Program-made: the position numbers and the translations under genes
The notes under the pieces: generated by a model
The model's input: only the letters and a program-made list of their open reading frames with translations
What the model was told of the DNA's origin: nothing
The model's database searches: none
In this document: positions 17,520-28,706 of the stretch, piece by piece
How positions within the stretch are numbered: the stretch's first letter is position 1
How the letters are laid out: every line of letters starts with the position of its first letter
Assembly (NCBI RefSeq): GCF_003003215.1
Contig: NZ_PVUF01000001.1
Location: 434,001 to 498,000 of the forward strand
Direction: 5' to 3'
DNA length: 64,000 bases
Source of the DNA: Tritonibacter scottomollicae
Lineage (GTDB): Bacteria; Pseudomonadota; Alphaproteobacteria; Rhodobacterales; Rhodobacteraceae

Positions 17520-17551
17520 AGCAAGCCTGCCCGATTGAGCAGGCGATTGCT
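17520..17551 (+). other. Leader stem-loop before the acyltransferase gene
   Basis: AGCAA-GCCTGC pairs with GCAGGC-GA-TTGCT around an 8-nt loop, giving 5 and 6 bp helices separated by a small bulge. It would lie at or near the 5' end of the transcript from the promoter just upstream and stops 4 bases before the ribosome site. It may protect the mRNA 5' end; a regulatory role is speculative. Confidence 0.45.
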
Positions 17552-17564
17552 AACGGAGGATGAT

Positions 17565-18641
17565 TTGTCACTGGATACACTCACTTCACAGCCCTTGCCG
17601 ATCCACGCCCGACGACACGGCGATGTGGTTCAGGTTCGTGGCAATGGCAGAGAGATCAACCTGCCGGTTGCCCATCTGGGCGGTGGGCGGCTGGCGCTGA
17701 GACCCGCTTCAGAGGGTGTGCCAACCCACAATGAAACGCTTGCGGCCTGTGAAGCTCTGAGCAATCACGCCACCGAAGAGGTGCTGGTGGTTCTGGACCG
17801 TGCGCTCTGGAGCGCGCGTGAGGCGCAACTGCTGAAATCCGGCTGTGCTCAGGTTCTGGATGGCGACACTCTTGGCGTTTTTCCCGAGCTCTTGTGGCAA
17901 TTGCCCGATCTCTGGCTCCCCGAGCCACACACAGTGTTCCCGCAGGTGATGATGCCGGGTCCGCATGGCGCGCATCCGCTGCGCCCGGCAAAGCCTATTG
18001 GTACGCTTTATCACCGGTATATCCCTTGGCTCGATCAGGTGTTCAGCCTGCGCGCATTGGAGCGCGAAGCGGATCTTCCACTGTTTCACCGCTGGATGAA
18101 CGACACCCGCATAGCCGCTTTCTTTGACGAGGCCGGAACGATGGCGGAACACCAAGGCTACTTGGCGCGTATGGCTGATGATCCGCACATGATGCCGGTG
18201 TTTGGGTGCCTGAACGGGGTGCCGCTGTTTTACTTTGAGCTCTATTGGGCGCGCGAAAATCGCATTGGTGCCCATTATGAGGCCGGGGCCTGGGATCACG
18301 GTTGGCATGTTCTGGTCGGTGAAGAGCACGCCCGTGGCGCTGACTATATCACCGCATGGTTGCCGTCCCTGATGCACTACATGTTCCTTGCAGAGCCTCG
18401 GACGCAGGCGCTGGTCGGAGAGCCTGCAGCGAGCCATCACCAGCAGATCCGTAATCTGACGCGGTCGGGCTTTGCCCGCGTGAAAGATTTCGATTTTGCG
18501 CATAAGCGCGCGACGCTTGTGCGTCTGGAACGTGACTATTTCTTCAAATCCCGCCTCTGGGCGCGCCCGGATCCAGAAGACCCCGGTCGCCCGTTGCGCC
18601 TGTCCTGTTCTGCCCTGTTGACCCGAGGAAATACGAAATGA
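17565..18641 (+). CDS. Siderophore N-acyltransferase (IucB/VbsA-like, GNAT fold)
   Basis: 358 residues from the TTG at 17565, chosen because GGAGG sits 5 bases before it; the in-frame TTG at 17535 has no such site. The C-terminal half is a siderophore GNAT domain: the LYHRYIPWLDQVFSLRALE segment, then FHRWMNDTRIAAFFDEAG and a GNP-like FYFELYWAREN, then HVLVGEEHARG and the acyl-CoA-binding helices. The N-terminal 150 residues look like a degenerate companion domain, as in VbsA and RhbD. It should acylate the hydroxylamine made by the downstream hydroxylase (4-bp overlap) to give the hydroxamate. The acyl donor is not visible; a hydroxyacyl group would fit an ester-forming siderophore. Confidence 0.87.
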   Translation: MSLDTLTSQPLPIHARRHGDVVQVRGNGREINLPVAHLGGGRLALRPASEGVPTHNETLAACEALSNHATEEVLVVLDRALWSAREAQLLKSGCAQVLDGDTLGVFPELLWQLPDLWLPEPHTVFPQVMMPGPHGAHPLRPAKPIGTLYHRYIPWLDQVFSLRALEREADLPLFHRWMNDTRIAAFFDEAGTMAEHQGYLARMADDPHMMPVFGCLNGVPLFYFELYWARENRIGAHYEAGAWDHGWHVLVGEEHARGADYITAWLPSLMHYMFLAEPRTQALVGEPAASHHQQIRNLTRSGFARVKDFDFAHKRATLVRLERDYFFKSRLWARPDPEDPGRPLRLSCSALLTRGNTK

Positions 18642-19933
18642 CAGATCTCCACACGCCCTACGACATGATTGGGATTGGGTTTGGCCCGTCGAACCTCGCC
18701 CTTGCGATTGCACTGCAGGAATGTGCCGCACCGCTCAACGCCTTGTTCCTTGAGGCCAAGCCTGAGTTTGCTTGGCATCCGGGCATGCTGTTGGATAATT
18801 CCGACATGCAGGTATCCTTCATCAAGGACTTGGTGACACTGCGAAACCCGGCAAGCCCGTTCTCTTTCCTCAGCTACCTCCATGCCAAGGGTCGGATTGA
18901 GCGGTTCGTGAACCGCAAGACCTTTTTCCCAAGTCGCCATGAGTTCAACGACTACTTCACATGGGCGGCGGACCAGATGCAGGACGTCTGCGTCTATGAC
19001 CAGCGCGTTGAGGCAGTTGCGCCTGTTCAGGGAAACAGCGGCACTGTTGAGCTGCTGGACGTCGTGACGACGGATGCAAGCGGCAGAGAAAGCCGCCGCC
19101 GCACCAAAGATCTGGTTCTGGCCATCGGTGGCGCACCTAATATTCCAGAAGCCTTTGCCAACTTGCGGCGAAACTCAGCGGTTTTGCACAGTTCGTCCTA
19201 TGTGACCCAAGGCAAACCGAAACTGGCATCTGCAGAACACCCATTGCGTATTGCCGTGATCGGCAGCGGGCAAAGTGGCGCCGAGATTTTCTGGGACTTG
19301 GTCAACGATCCAGCGCAACCCAATGTGGACCTGATTTTCCGCGGTCAGGCTCTGAAGCCCTCGGATGACAGCCCCTTTGTAAACGAGATTTTCGATTCTG
19401 CGTTTACCAGCGACATGTACAACCGCCCCAAGGCGGTGCGCGAGGCCTTTCTGACGGAATACGCCCACACCAATTATGCCGTGGTCGATGGTGATCTGAT
19501 CGACCAGATCTATGGCGTGTTTTATGAACAGGAGGTCAGCGGCACCGAGGCGCATAGACTGTGGCGCAATACGCAGGTTCATTCCGCACTGGCGGTGGAC
19601 GATGGAGTCGAACTCACGCTGAGCCAGCGCGGTGACGTGTCCCGGCAGCGATACGATCTTGTCATTCTGGCCACCGGATACACGCGTCGTCTTGATGACA
19701 CGATATTGTCGGACTTAGCGCCGTGGCTGACCGCAGAGGAGGCCGAGCGCAGCTATCAGGTGCCGACGCGTGAGGGTTTCCAACCGCGCCTTTTCCTGCA
19801 GGGATACTGCGAGGCAACCCATGGGCTGAGCGATACGTTGCTGTCCATTTTGCCCCGACGCGCCGAAGAAATTACGCATCGCCTGATATCTGGCAACGCG
19901 CCGATGCAGAAGGCTTTGACAGCGGCGGAGTGA
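18638..19933 (+). CDS. L-ornithine/L-lysine N-monooxygenase (PvdA/IucD/VbsO family)
   Basis: 431 residues. It has the FAD-binding motif GIGFGPSNLALAIAL at the N-terminus, the family signature WHPGMLLDNSDMQVSFIKDLVTLRNP (in parts, residues 46-72), SPFSFLSYLHAKGR, the NADPH-binding GSGQSGAE near residue 208, and LATGY near residue 349. The enzyme hydroxylates the side-chain amine of ornithine or lysine with NADPH and O2, the first step to hydroxamate siderophores. The FSFLSYLHAKGR pattern is shared by both substrate types, so the choice between ornithine and lysine stays open. Confidence 0.93.
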   Translation: MTDLHTPYDMIGIGFGPSNLALAIALQECAAPLNALFLEAKPEFAWHPGMLLDNSDMQVSFIKDLVTLRNPASPFSFLSYLHAKGRIERFVNRKTFFPSRHEFNDYFTWAADQMQDVCVYDQRVEAVAPVQGNSGTVELLDVVTTDASGRESRRRTKDLVLAIGGAPNIPEAFANLRRNSAVLHSSSYVTQGKPKLASAEHPLRIAVIGSGQSGAEIFWDLVNDPAQPNVDLIFRGQALKPSDDSPFVNEIFDSAFTSDMYNRPKAVREAFLTEYAHTNYAVVDGDLIDQIYGVFYEQEVSGTEAHRLWRNTQVHSALAVDDGVELTLSQRGDVSRQRYDLVILATGYTRRLDDTILSDLAPWLTAEEAERSYQVPTREGFQPRLFLQGYCEATHGLSDTLLSILPRRAEEITHRLISGNAPMQKALTAAE

Positions 19934-20113
19934 TGATAAGACATGGCGATATCTGGCTGACTGCTGTTGATCGCAACAGGAACCATTTGACCGGGAAACC
20001 GCGAGCTAGTATCGAACGATATACAACCTAGGGATGATTTCACCTCAGGCAGTTTTCGCCCGTTCTGAAAGCCGGCCGCGTTCTGTTTCGGCCATCTGAC
20101 CCTAGGATTCGCC

Positions 20114-20644
20114 ATGTCTCTCCCGCACCAAGACCCGGTGTGCGAACTGCTCATTCGTGAGCTGGTTGCGCGCCGAAAACTGCACCTTTGCGAAGCATTG
20201 AAGGTCGTCAAACAGAGGGAGGCGGCCGAAGACGTGCTTCAAAATACCGCCCTCAAATGCATGATAAAACCACCGAGCCAAGCTCCGAGCAATCTAAAAT
20301 GTTACATCGCAAAAATGGTTCGCAACGCCTCTATCGACTACCTGCGCAAACACAAACGAGAGTTGCCAACGGATTTTGATGATGAGGCAGTGACGGGCTG
20401 CGCAGAGATAACGTCGATTTGCGGGCGCGTGCATCTGGAGGATAAGCAAACGCTCTGCGAGGTGATAAAGGCGCTCTGCGCTCAATCAGAGCGAAAGCAG
20501 GACATATTCCTGCGTTGTCGTCTAAAGGACGAGCGGCAGAAGGATATTGCCGCCGAGCTGGGTTTATCTCCTGCCAGGATCAACGGTGTGGTGAAGCAGG
20601 TTGAGGGGGCTTGTAACGCAGCCATTGCGCGTACCGAGATGTAG
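20114..20644 (+). CDS. FecI-like ECF RNA polymerase sigma factor
   Basis: 176 residues. Region 2 is seen in AEDVLQNTALKCM and NLKCYIAKMVRNASIDYLRKHKRE (residues 36-80), and region 4 in RQKDIAAELGLSPARINGVVKQV (residues 138-160). The long acidic linker is rich in Cys for such a protein. It closes the siderophore block and is in the same orientation as the hydroxylase. No FecR-type anti-sigma gene follows, only IS debris, and the nearby receptor lacks a signalling domain. It is the obvious candidate to read the TGAATTT-N14-CGTC promoters, with iron control acting on its own expression. Confidence 0.85.
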   Translation: MSLPHQDPVCELLIRELVARRKLHLCEALKVVKQREAAEDVLQNTALKCMIKPPSQAPSNLKCYIAKMVRNASIDYLRKHKRELPTDFDDEAVTGCAEITSICGRVHLEDKQTLCEVIKALCAQSERKQDIFLRCRLKDERQKDIAAELGLSPARINGVVKQVEGACNAAIARTEM

Positions 20645-20744
20645 GGGGAAACAGGTTTCCGATATGCGGCGTGATGATTTGACGGTGTTGCACAGATTGG
20701 CGTCTGATCAAAATCAATGCTTCCGATGTGATCTGACATCTGGG

Positions 20745-21126
20745 CGTTTGGCAGGTCGCGTTTAGTTCGGGAACTTTCCCCAGATTTCACCTCGATCATG
20801 GTCTGGGCTGGCGTCTTGCCACAACACATCTTGCCCTGATGACCGGGCATGTGGTGGGTATGCTACAGCCATTCCTCTAGATCGGCCTGCAGCGTGTTGA
20901 TGCTGTCATAGAGTTTCTTGCGGAACGCCACCTTATCTCACTCCTGCAGGACGGTCTTGTGGAGGGGGCATTTTCGCCAGTACCTTCTTTGGGCTTGCGG
21001 CCGAGGAGCCCGAGGTGAAGACGGGGATAGTCGACGCGACCTACCGCAACCCATATCACGGAGATCAGCCTGAGATTGAAGTAAGAAGAGGATGGCGGGC
21101 TGGTCGTGCGGAGTTTGAAGGATCAA
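20745..21126 (-). pseudogene. IS481-family transposase remnant (C-terminal part)
   Basis: Read on the minus strand, LHKTVLQE, a stop, DKVAFRKKLYDSINTLQADLEEWL, another stop, then HQGKMCCGKTPAQTMI match the end of IS481-type integrases (normally LDEWLxxYNxERxHQGKMC). In-frame stops replace conserved residues and no N-terminal DDE part is seen. At 20681 a tract like GGTGTTGCACAGATTGG resembles the IS5-type ends found further on. This is dead DNA. Confidence 0.65.
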
Positions 21127-21225
21127 AATTGGATCCAGTGGGCGTTGTTTCAGAACTTTGACGCCTGAGACTTAACGTCGCGAATTCATGCGGCTACATG
21201 GGCCGCACACGCAAACTCCTTCGCA

Positions 21226-21477
21226 CCGGCGGCTATCGCACGACGAACAGGTCTAGCTGCAACGTGTCGGTGCGTAGGCGGGGGGCTTTGCTGAACTGGG
21301 TCGACGAGGGCATGATCTGGCGCACGTCGCGTTACGGCTCGGGGCACCCGCCGTTGTTTTCGGCGCTGCTATCCAGTTTTGCCTGTCCATAAATCTGCTG
21401 AAAGGGATTCGAAGCGCTTTTGCCGGAAAGGAGATCGACCGAATGGTTTGCAAAGCCGAAGCAGTTGAGTGCCGTTT
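21226..21477 (+). pseudogene. IS5-family transposase remnant (N-terminal part)
   Basis: GGYRTTNRSSCNVSVRRRGALLNWVDE and, after a frame change, AIQFCLSINLLKG match the start of IS5-group transposases (pattern YRTTNWxxYNxxLRRRGSLxxWVD, later AIQFCLxIKxLF). Two frames are needed to read it, and the rest of the element is absent. Confidence 0.5.
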
Positions 21478-21563
21478 TCTCGGTGGGGCGCCCATGCAAA
21501 AAAATTAGAAGCTGAGGATTTTCGCCTTGTAGTACCTACGTTTTCTTGGCTATACGCGTCAGC

Positions 21564-21653
21564 GGAGATGTGGCCGAGTGGTCGAAGGCGCTCCCCTGCT
21601 AAGGGAGTAGGCCCGGAAGGGTCTCGTGGGTTCGAATCCCATCGTCTCCGCCA
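21564..21653 (+). tRNA. tRNA-Ser (anticodon GCT)
   Basis: A 90-nt class II tRNA: acceptor GGAGATG pairing with CGTCTCC (one G-U), D-arm GGCCGAGTGG, anticodon stem CTCCC/GGGAG with GCT at 21598-21600, a long variable arm, T-arm GGTTCGAATCC, discriminator G and encoded CCA at 21651-21653. Remnants of several insertion sequences flank it on both sides. Confidence 0.96.
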
Positions 21654-21720
21654 GAAACCCTGTTTCTGGTCCCTGATTTTGCGGAATGCCCTAAGTTTTC
21701 CGCAGTTTGTCCATCAAATG

Positions 21721-22796
21721 GGCGCTGTTGCACAAATCAGCTAACAGCCAGAGTTCCCCTTTCCCCGGACACACTTATCCTAGGGCCAAGGTGACAGGGA
21801 TGCCGAGGACGGTGAAGCGGTTCATGACCGCCGCACGGATCTGAACTTCGGCGACCTGGCGGTCGAAGTCCCGTGACATTAACCTCTGGCCGAGCAGCTT
21901 CACGCAGTTCATTTTCGTCTCCACCCTGCTGCGGAGGTGATATCCGCTCCAGTTTCGCCACAGCGCCCGACCCAAGTGCTTCGATGCACGCAGGATCCCG
22001 TTTCGCGCCCGGGCTCCGGCCGTGTCCGGCTTCCAAGGCCTCGCAGTCCGCCTCGGCGGAATGACCGCCGCCGCGCCGCGGGCCGCGATGGCATCATGGC
22101 AAGCGCGGGTGTCATAGGCGGTGACGGTGGCGATCTCCTCCTCCGCCGGGAGCTGGGCAAGCAGGTCCGGCAGCATCGGCGCGTCGCCGATGTTGCTGGA
22201 GGTGACCTCGACCGCCCGGATCTCCAATGTTTCCTCATCGATCCCGAGGTGGATCTTGCGCCAAACCCTGCGTCGCGAGCCACCCATTGCCCGGCAACAT
22301 ATGCTTGCATGTGTGAGAGGGATGCTTGCGCGTGTGCCACTCGCCTTCACCTTCCACCTTGATGCCGGTACTGTCGACGAGCAGGTGAAGCGCGCCCTTG
22401 GAGCCCCGATACGGGATGGTGACGTCCAAGGCTTTTTGGCGACGCGACAGGGTGCTGAAGTCAGGCACGGACCAGCCAAGGCCGGACAGTTCCCGCAAGC
22501 TCGCAACGAACCCTGTCGCCTGGCGGAGTGGCAGCCCGAGGAGGACCTTCAGGGTCAGGCAGGCCTGGATCGCGGCGTCGCTATAGGACTGCTGGCGTCC
22601 GCGCCGCCCGGACGGCACCGCCTCCCACTGCATAGAGGGATCGAACCAGACGGTCAGCGAACCGCGCTGCCTCAGCGCCTGATTGTAGCTCTTCCAGTTG
22701 GTCGTCTTGTATGTCGTCTTCGGAGGTCTGCTCATGCTGCACAGCTAGCATGCTGGATTCACAAGATGAATCCCCAGGGTTTTCCGCAACAACGCC
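21721..22796 (-). mobile_element. IS5-family insertion sequence, 1076 bp, disabled
   Basis: The ends are GGCGCTGTTGC (21721-21731) and, in inverted orientation, GGCGTTGTTGC (22796-22786): an 11-bp inverted repeat with one mismatch. Between them lies one transposase frame on the minus strand, broken by a frameshift. Length and gene content are those of the IS5 family (IS903-like group). No matching target-site duplication is seen, because the right side joins a second IS fragment directly. Confidence 0.75.
21775..22735 (-). pseudogene. IS5-family transposase, frameshifted
   Basis: The N-terminal part (NWKSYNQALRQRGSLTVWFDPSM, SDAAIQACLTLKVLLGLPLRQ, LLVDSTGIKVEGEGEWHTRKH) is in one frame. The C-terminal part (SRRRVWRKIHLGIDEETLEIRAVE and SRVETKMNCVKLLGQRL) is in another. 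The break is an insertion of about 37 bp at 22285-22321, between the RKH and GGS codons that are adjacent in intact relatives; it partly repeats GCAAGCAT. The DDE residues lie on both sides, so no active enzyme is made from one frame. Confidence 0.8.
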
Positions 22797-23292
22797 GGTC
22801 ACCGGTAGCAATATCGGAGATGCACCTGTTCTACCGGAGCTGCTCAACCAGATCCCGACCGGCGAAGAGATTGGCTCCGTGACGGCTGGCGACGCCTACG
22901 ACACTCGGAAGTGTCACGAAGCAATCGCCGCCCGTGGTGGCGCCGCGCTCATCCCATCACGCAAGAACGCGAAACCCTGGAAGCCGACGAGCCCGGGCGC
23001 GGTTGCACGAAACGAAGCCCTGCGCGCATCAAAGTATCTGGGCCGCGCAATCTGGAGACGGTGGAGCGGATATCACCGCCGGAGCCGTGTCGAGGCAAAG
23101 ATGAACTGCATCAAGTGGCTTGGCCAATCACTCATGGCCCGTGACTTCGACCGCCAGGTCGCGGAGTTGCAGGTTCGTATCGCCGTGCTCAACGGGTACA
23201 CCGCGCTCGGCATTCCGGTCACAGTGGCTGTAGGGTAAATCCGTCCGAGGAAAGGGGAACTGTGGTCAGGCCTCGATTTGTGCAACAACGCC
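22797..23292 (+). mobile_element. 3' fragment of a second IS5-family element
   Basis: From 22797 a plus-strand frame reads VTGSNIGDAPVLPELLNQIPTGEE through MNCIKWLGQSLMARDFDRQVAELQ to a stop at 23238. It is about 70 percent like the C-terminal part of the transposase in the neighbouring IS. It ends at 23292 with the inverted terminal sequence GGCGTTGTTGCACAAATC. Its 5' half is missing and its start abuts the end of the neighbouring element exactly. Confidence 0.7.
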
Positions 23293-23390
23293 ACGCGTCG
23301 GTCATCGACGTGAGGTTTGCCGTGAGCCTTTAGAGAGAAAGGTTTCAGCCCTGCCATCTGCGCGTCGGTTAGCCAGAAAAGGTTGCTCAT
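23293..23390 (-). pseudogene. N-terminal stub of another IS5-type transposase
   Basis: MSNLFWLTDAQMAGLKPFSL and GKPHVDDRRV match the first 33 residues of the IS1031/IS427-type transposases (pattern MSNLFWLTxxQMxRLxPFFPxSHGKPRVDDRRV). The frame then runs into the end of the IS5 fragment, so this element was interrupted by it. Confidence 0.6.
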
Positions 23391-23435
23391 GCCGCCGCTC
23401 CATTCTTGAAATCGTGACGCACGTTCTGGCGGGAA

Positions 23436-26603
<3,168 letters not shown>

Positions 26604-26698
26604 GGTGGCGCTCCGGTCAGATTGCAGGCAGCTAGATAGGGAACATATTCAGCTTGCAGAAATTTTCGGTTAATTCCGCTGCTCTGGTGTCAGCCCAT

Positions 26699-26731
26699 AA
26701 AAAAAGGCCCCGGAAACCGTCCGGGGCCTTT
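26699..26731 (-). terminator. Rho-independent terminator of the opp operon
   Basis: AAAGGCCCCGG (26703-26713) and CCGGGGCCTTT (26721-26731) form an 11-bp stem with a 7-nt loop. On the minus strand it is followed by a run of seven T. It lies 36 bp beyond the oppF stop and before the RTX gene. Confidence 0.9.
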
Positions 26732-26766
26732 GTGGTTTAAGTGATGCGGCGCAGGTGTGGCGCGGA

Positions 26767-27744
26767 TCAGGTCTCTTCCAGCAGGCAGGCCACCTTGGCG
26801 TTTTCCGGGCCTTTCAGCTCCGGACGGATGCTGCGGCAGGCATCGATTCGCTTCGGGCAGCGGGACTGGAACAGGCAGCCCTGCGGCAGGTTCAGCGGGC
26901 TGGGCAGGTCGCCGTTCAGCACCTGTGGCGTGGTTTTCACCCGCGGATCCGGCACCGGCACCGCCGACAACAGCGCCTGGCTGTAGGGGTGGCGGGGGGT
27001 GTCAACCACCGCGCCTGCCGGGGCTCTTTCCATCACACCGCCCATATACATCACCAGCACGTCGTCCGAGATATGGCGCACCACGCCAAGGTCATGCGCC
27101 ACAAACACCAGCGTCAGCCCCATCTCATCCTGCAGCTCTTTCAACAGGTTGATGACCTGCGCCTGAATCGACACATCCAGCGCCGAGACCGGTTCGTCAC
27201 ACAGCAATACCTGCGGCGTCGAGACCAGCGCCCGGGCGATGCCGATGCGCTGACACTGGCCGCCGGAGAATTCATGCGGGAACCGGTTGAAGTTGCGCTC
27301 CGGGATGCCGACACGATCCAGCATCTCGCGGGTGGCGCGCTTGCGCTCCGCGCCGGACATGTCGGGGCGGAAATAGGTCAGCGGTTCGGCCACGATATCG
27401 CGGATGGTCATGCGCGGGTTGAGCGAGGCAATGGGATCCTGAAAGATCATCTGCATCCGGCGACGCAATTCCTGCATGTCGGCGCGGCGGCTGTAGTCCA
27501 TGGTGCGCCCGTCCAGTTGCACGGTGCCGCCGGAAGGTGTCACCAGCCCGGCGATGGCGCGGATCAGGGTGGATTTGCCGCAGCCGGACTCGCCCACGAT
27601 GCCCAGCGTCTTGCCCCGGTGCAGGTCAAAGCCGACGCCATTGACGGCATGTAGCGCATTGGCCGGGGACCAGGGCCATTTCTTACCCTGATTGATGGCA
27701 AAGGTGACCCTGAGGTCGGAGACGGAAAGGATCGGATCGGTCAT
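26767..27744 (-). CDS. oppF: Oligopeptide ABC transporter ATP-binding protein OppF
   Basis: 325 residues from the ATG at 27744, which overlaps the upstream oppD stop by 4 bp. Walker A GESGCGKST near residue 52, the signature SGGQCQRIGIARAL near 150, Walker B VLLCDEP, and the Opp/Dpp-specific C-terminal tail with four Cys-type positions (GCLFQSRCPKRIDACR) that in this family can hold an iron-sulfur cluster. The protein pairs with OppD to power peptide import. Last gene of the operon, followed by a strong terminator. Confidence 0.93.
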   Translation of the reverse strand: MTDPILSVSDLRVTFAINQGKKWPWSPANALHAVNGVGFDLHRGKTLGIVGESGCGKSTLIRAIAGLVTPSGGTVQLDGRTMDYSRRADMQELRRRMQMIFQDPIASLNPRMTIRDIVAEPLTYFRPDMSGAERKRATREMLDRVGIPERNFNRFPHEFSGGQCQRIGIARALVSTPQVLLCDEPVSALDVSIQAQVINLLKELQDEMGLTLVFVAHDLGVVRHISDDVLVMYMGGVMERAPAGAVVDTPRHPYSQALLSAVPVPDPRVKTTPQVLNGDLPSPLNLPQGCLFQSRCPKRIDACRSIRPELKGPENAKVACLLEET

Positions 27745-28703
27745 GTCAGCTCCTCCACGGGGCGGATGCAGGCGCGTTGCTGGCGGTCTCCGGTTAGCTC
27801 CGGCAGGGTCTGGTGGCAGCCGGGGATGGCGTCGACGCAACGCGGTGCAAAGGGGCAGGCGACAGGGGCGCGTGTCTGGTTCGGCGGGCTGCCGGGGATC
27901 GCCGCAAGGCTGGCGCTGGCATCGCTGATATTGGGCACCGCGCGCAGCAGGCCACGGGTGTAGGGATGACCCGGCGCGTCGAACAGGTCGAGCGTCGGTG
28001 CCGCCTCCATCACCCGGCCCCCATAGAGCACCAGCGTGTCCTCGCAGAACCCCGCCACCACGCCGAGGTCATGGGTGATCAGCATCACGGCGGTGCCAAG
28101 CTCGCGCTGGATCTCGTCCAGTAGCGACATGATCTGCGCCTGCACGGTGACGTCGAGCGCGGTTGTCGGCTCATCCGCGAGGATCAGTTTCGGCTTGCAG
28201 ATCAGTGCCATGGCAATGACGATCCGCTGCCGCATGCCGCCCGAAAACTCGTGCGGATAGGCGGTCAGGCGGTTCTTTGCATCCGGGATTTGCACCGCCT
28301 CCATCACCTCCAGCACGCGCTTGCGGGCATCGCTGCGTGACAGCCCCTCGTGCTGTTCCACCACTTCGCCCAGCTGGCGCTCGATCCTCATGTAGGGATT
28401 GAGCGAGCTCATCGGGTCCTGAAAAATGATGCCGATATCCTTGGCCCGGATGCGGTTCAGTTTGGCGGAGGGCAGGGTCAGCAGGTTTTGCCCCTCGTAG
28501 AGCACTTCGCCCTCGGCCTCGGCGTTGTTGGCCAGAAGCCCCATGATCGACATGGCGATCTGGGACTTGCCGGAGCCGCTCTCGCCCACCACGGCCAGTT
28601 TCTGGCCCTTGGCGATGTCGAAGCTGACGTCATTGACCGCATGCACGTAGCCATCGCCGGTGCGGAAGCGGATGTTCAGGTTGTTGACGGAAAGAAGGCT
28701 CAT
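27741..28703 (-). CDS. oppD: Oligopeptide ABC transporter ATP-binding protein OppD
   Basis: 320 residues. Walker A GESGSGKSQ near residue 42, a FQDPMSSLNPYM Q-loop typical of Opp/Dpp, signature FSGGMRQRIVIAMAL, Walker B LILADEPTTALD, and a C-terminal family tail (PVACPFAPRCVDAIPGC). It forms a heterodimer with OppF on the cytoplasmic face of OppBC. It starts 4 bp after oppC ends. Confidence 0.93.
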   Translation of the reverse strand: MSLLSVNNLNIRFRTGDGYVHAVNDVSFDIAKGQKLAVVGESGSGKSQIAMSIMGLLANNAEAEGEVLYEGQNLLTLPSAKLNRIRAKDIGIIFQDPMSSLNPYMRIERQLGEVVEQHEGLSRSDARKRVLEVMEAVQIPDAKNRLTAYPHEFSGGMRQRIVIAMALICKPKLILADEPTTALDVTVQAQIMSLLDEIQRELGTAVMLITHDLGVVAGFCEDTLVLYGGRVMEAAPTLDLFDAPGHPYTRGLLRAVPNISDASASLAAIPGSPPNQTRAPVACPFAPRCVDAIPGCHQTLPELTGDRQQRACIRPVEELT

Positions 28704-28706
28704 GTC

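Noticed and set aside
21631-21653. tRNA-Ser 3' end as attL of an integrated island
   Set aside because: No integrase gene and no second copy of the tRNA 3' end could be found in the window.
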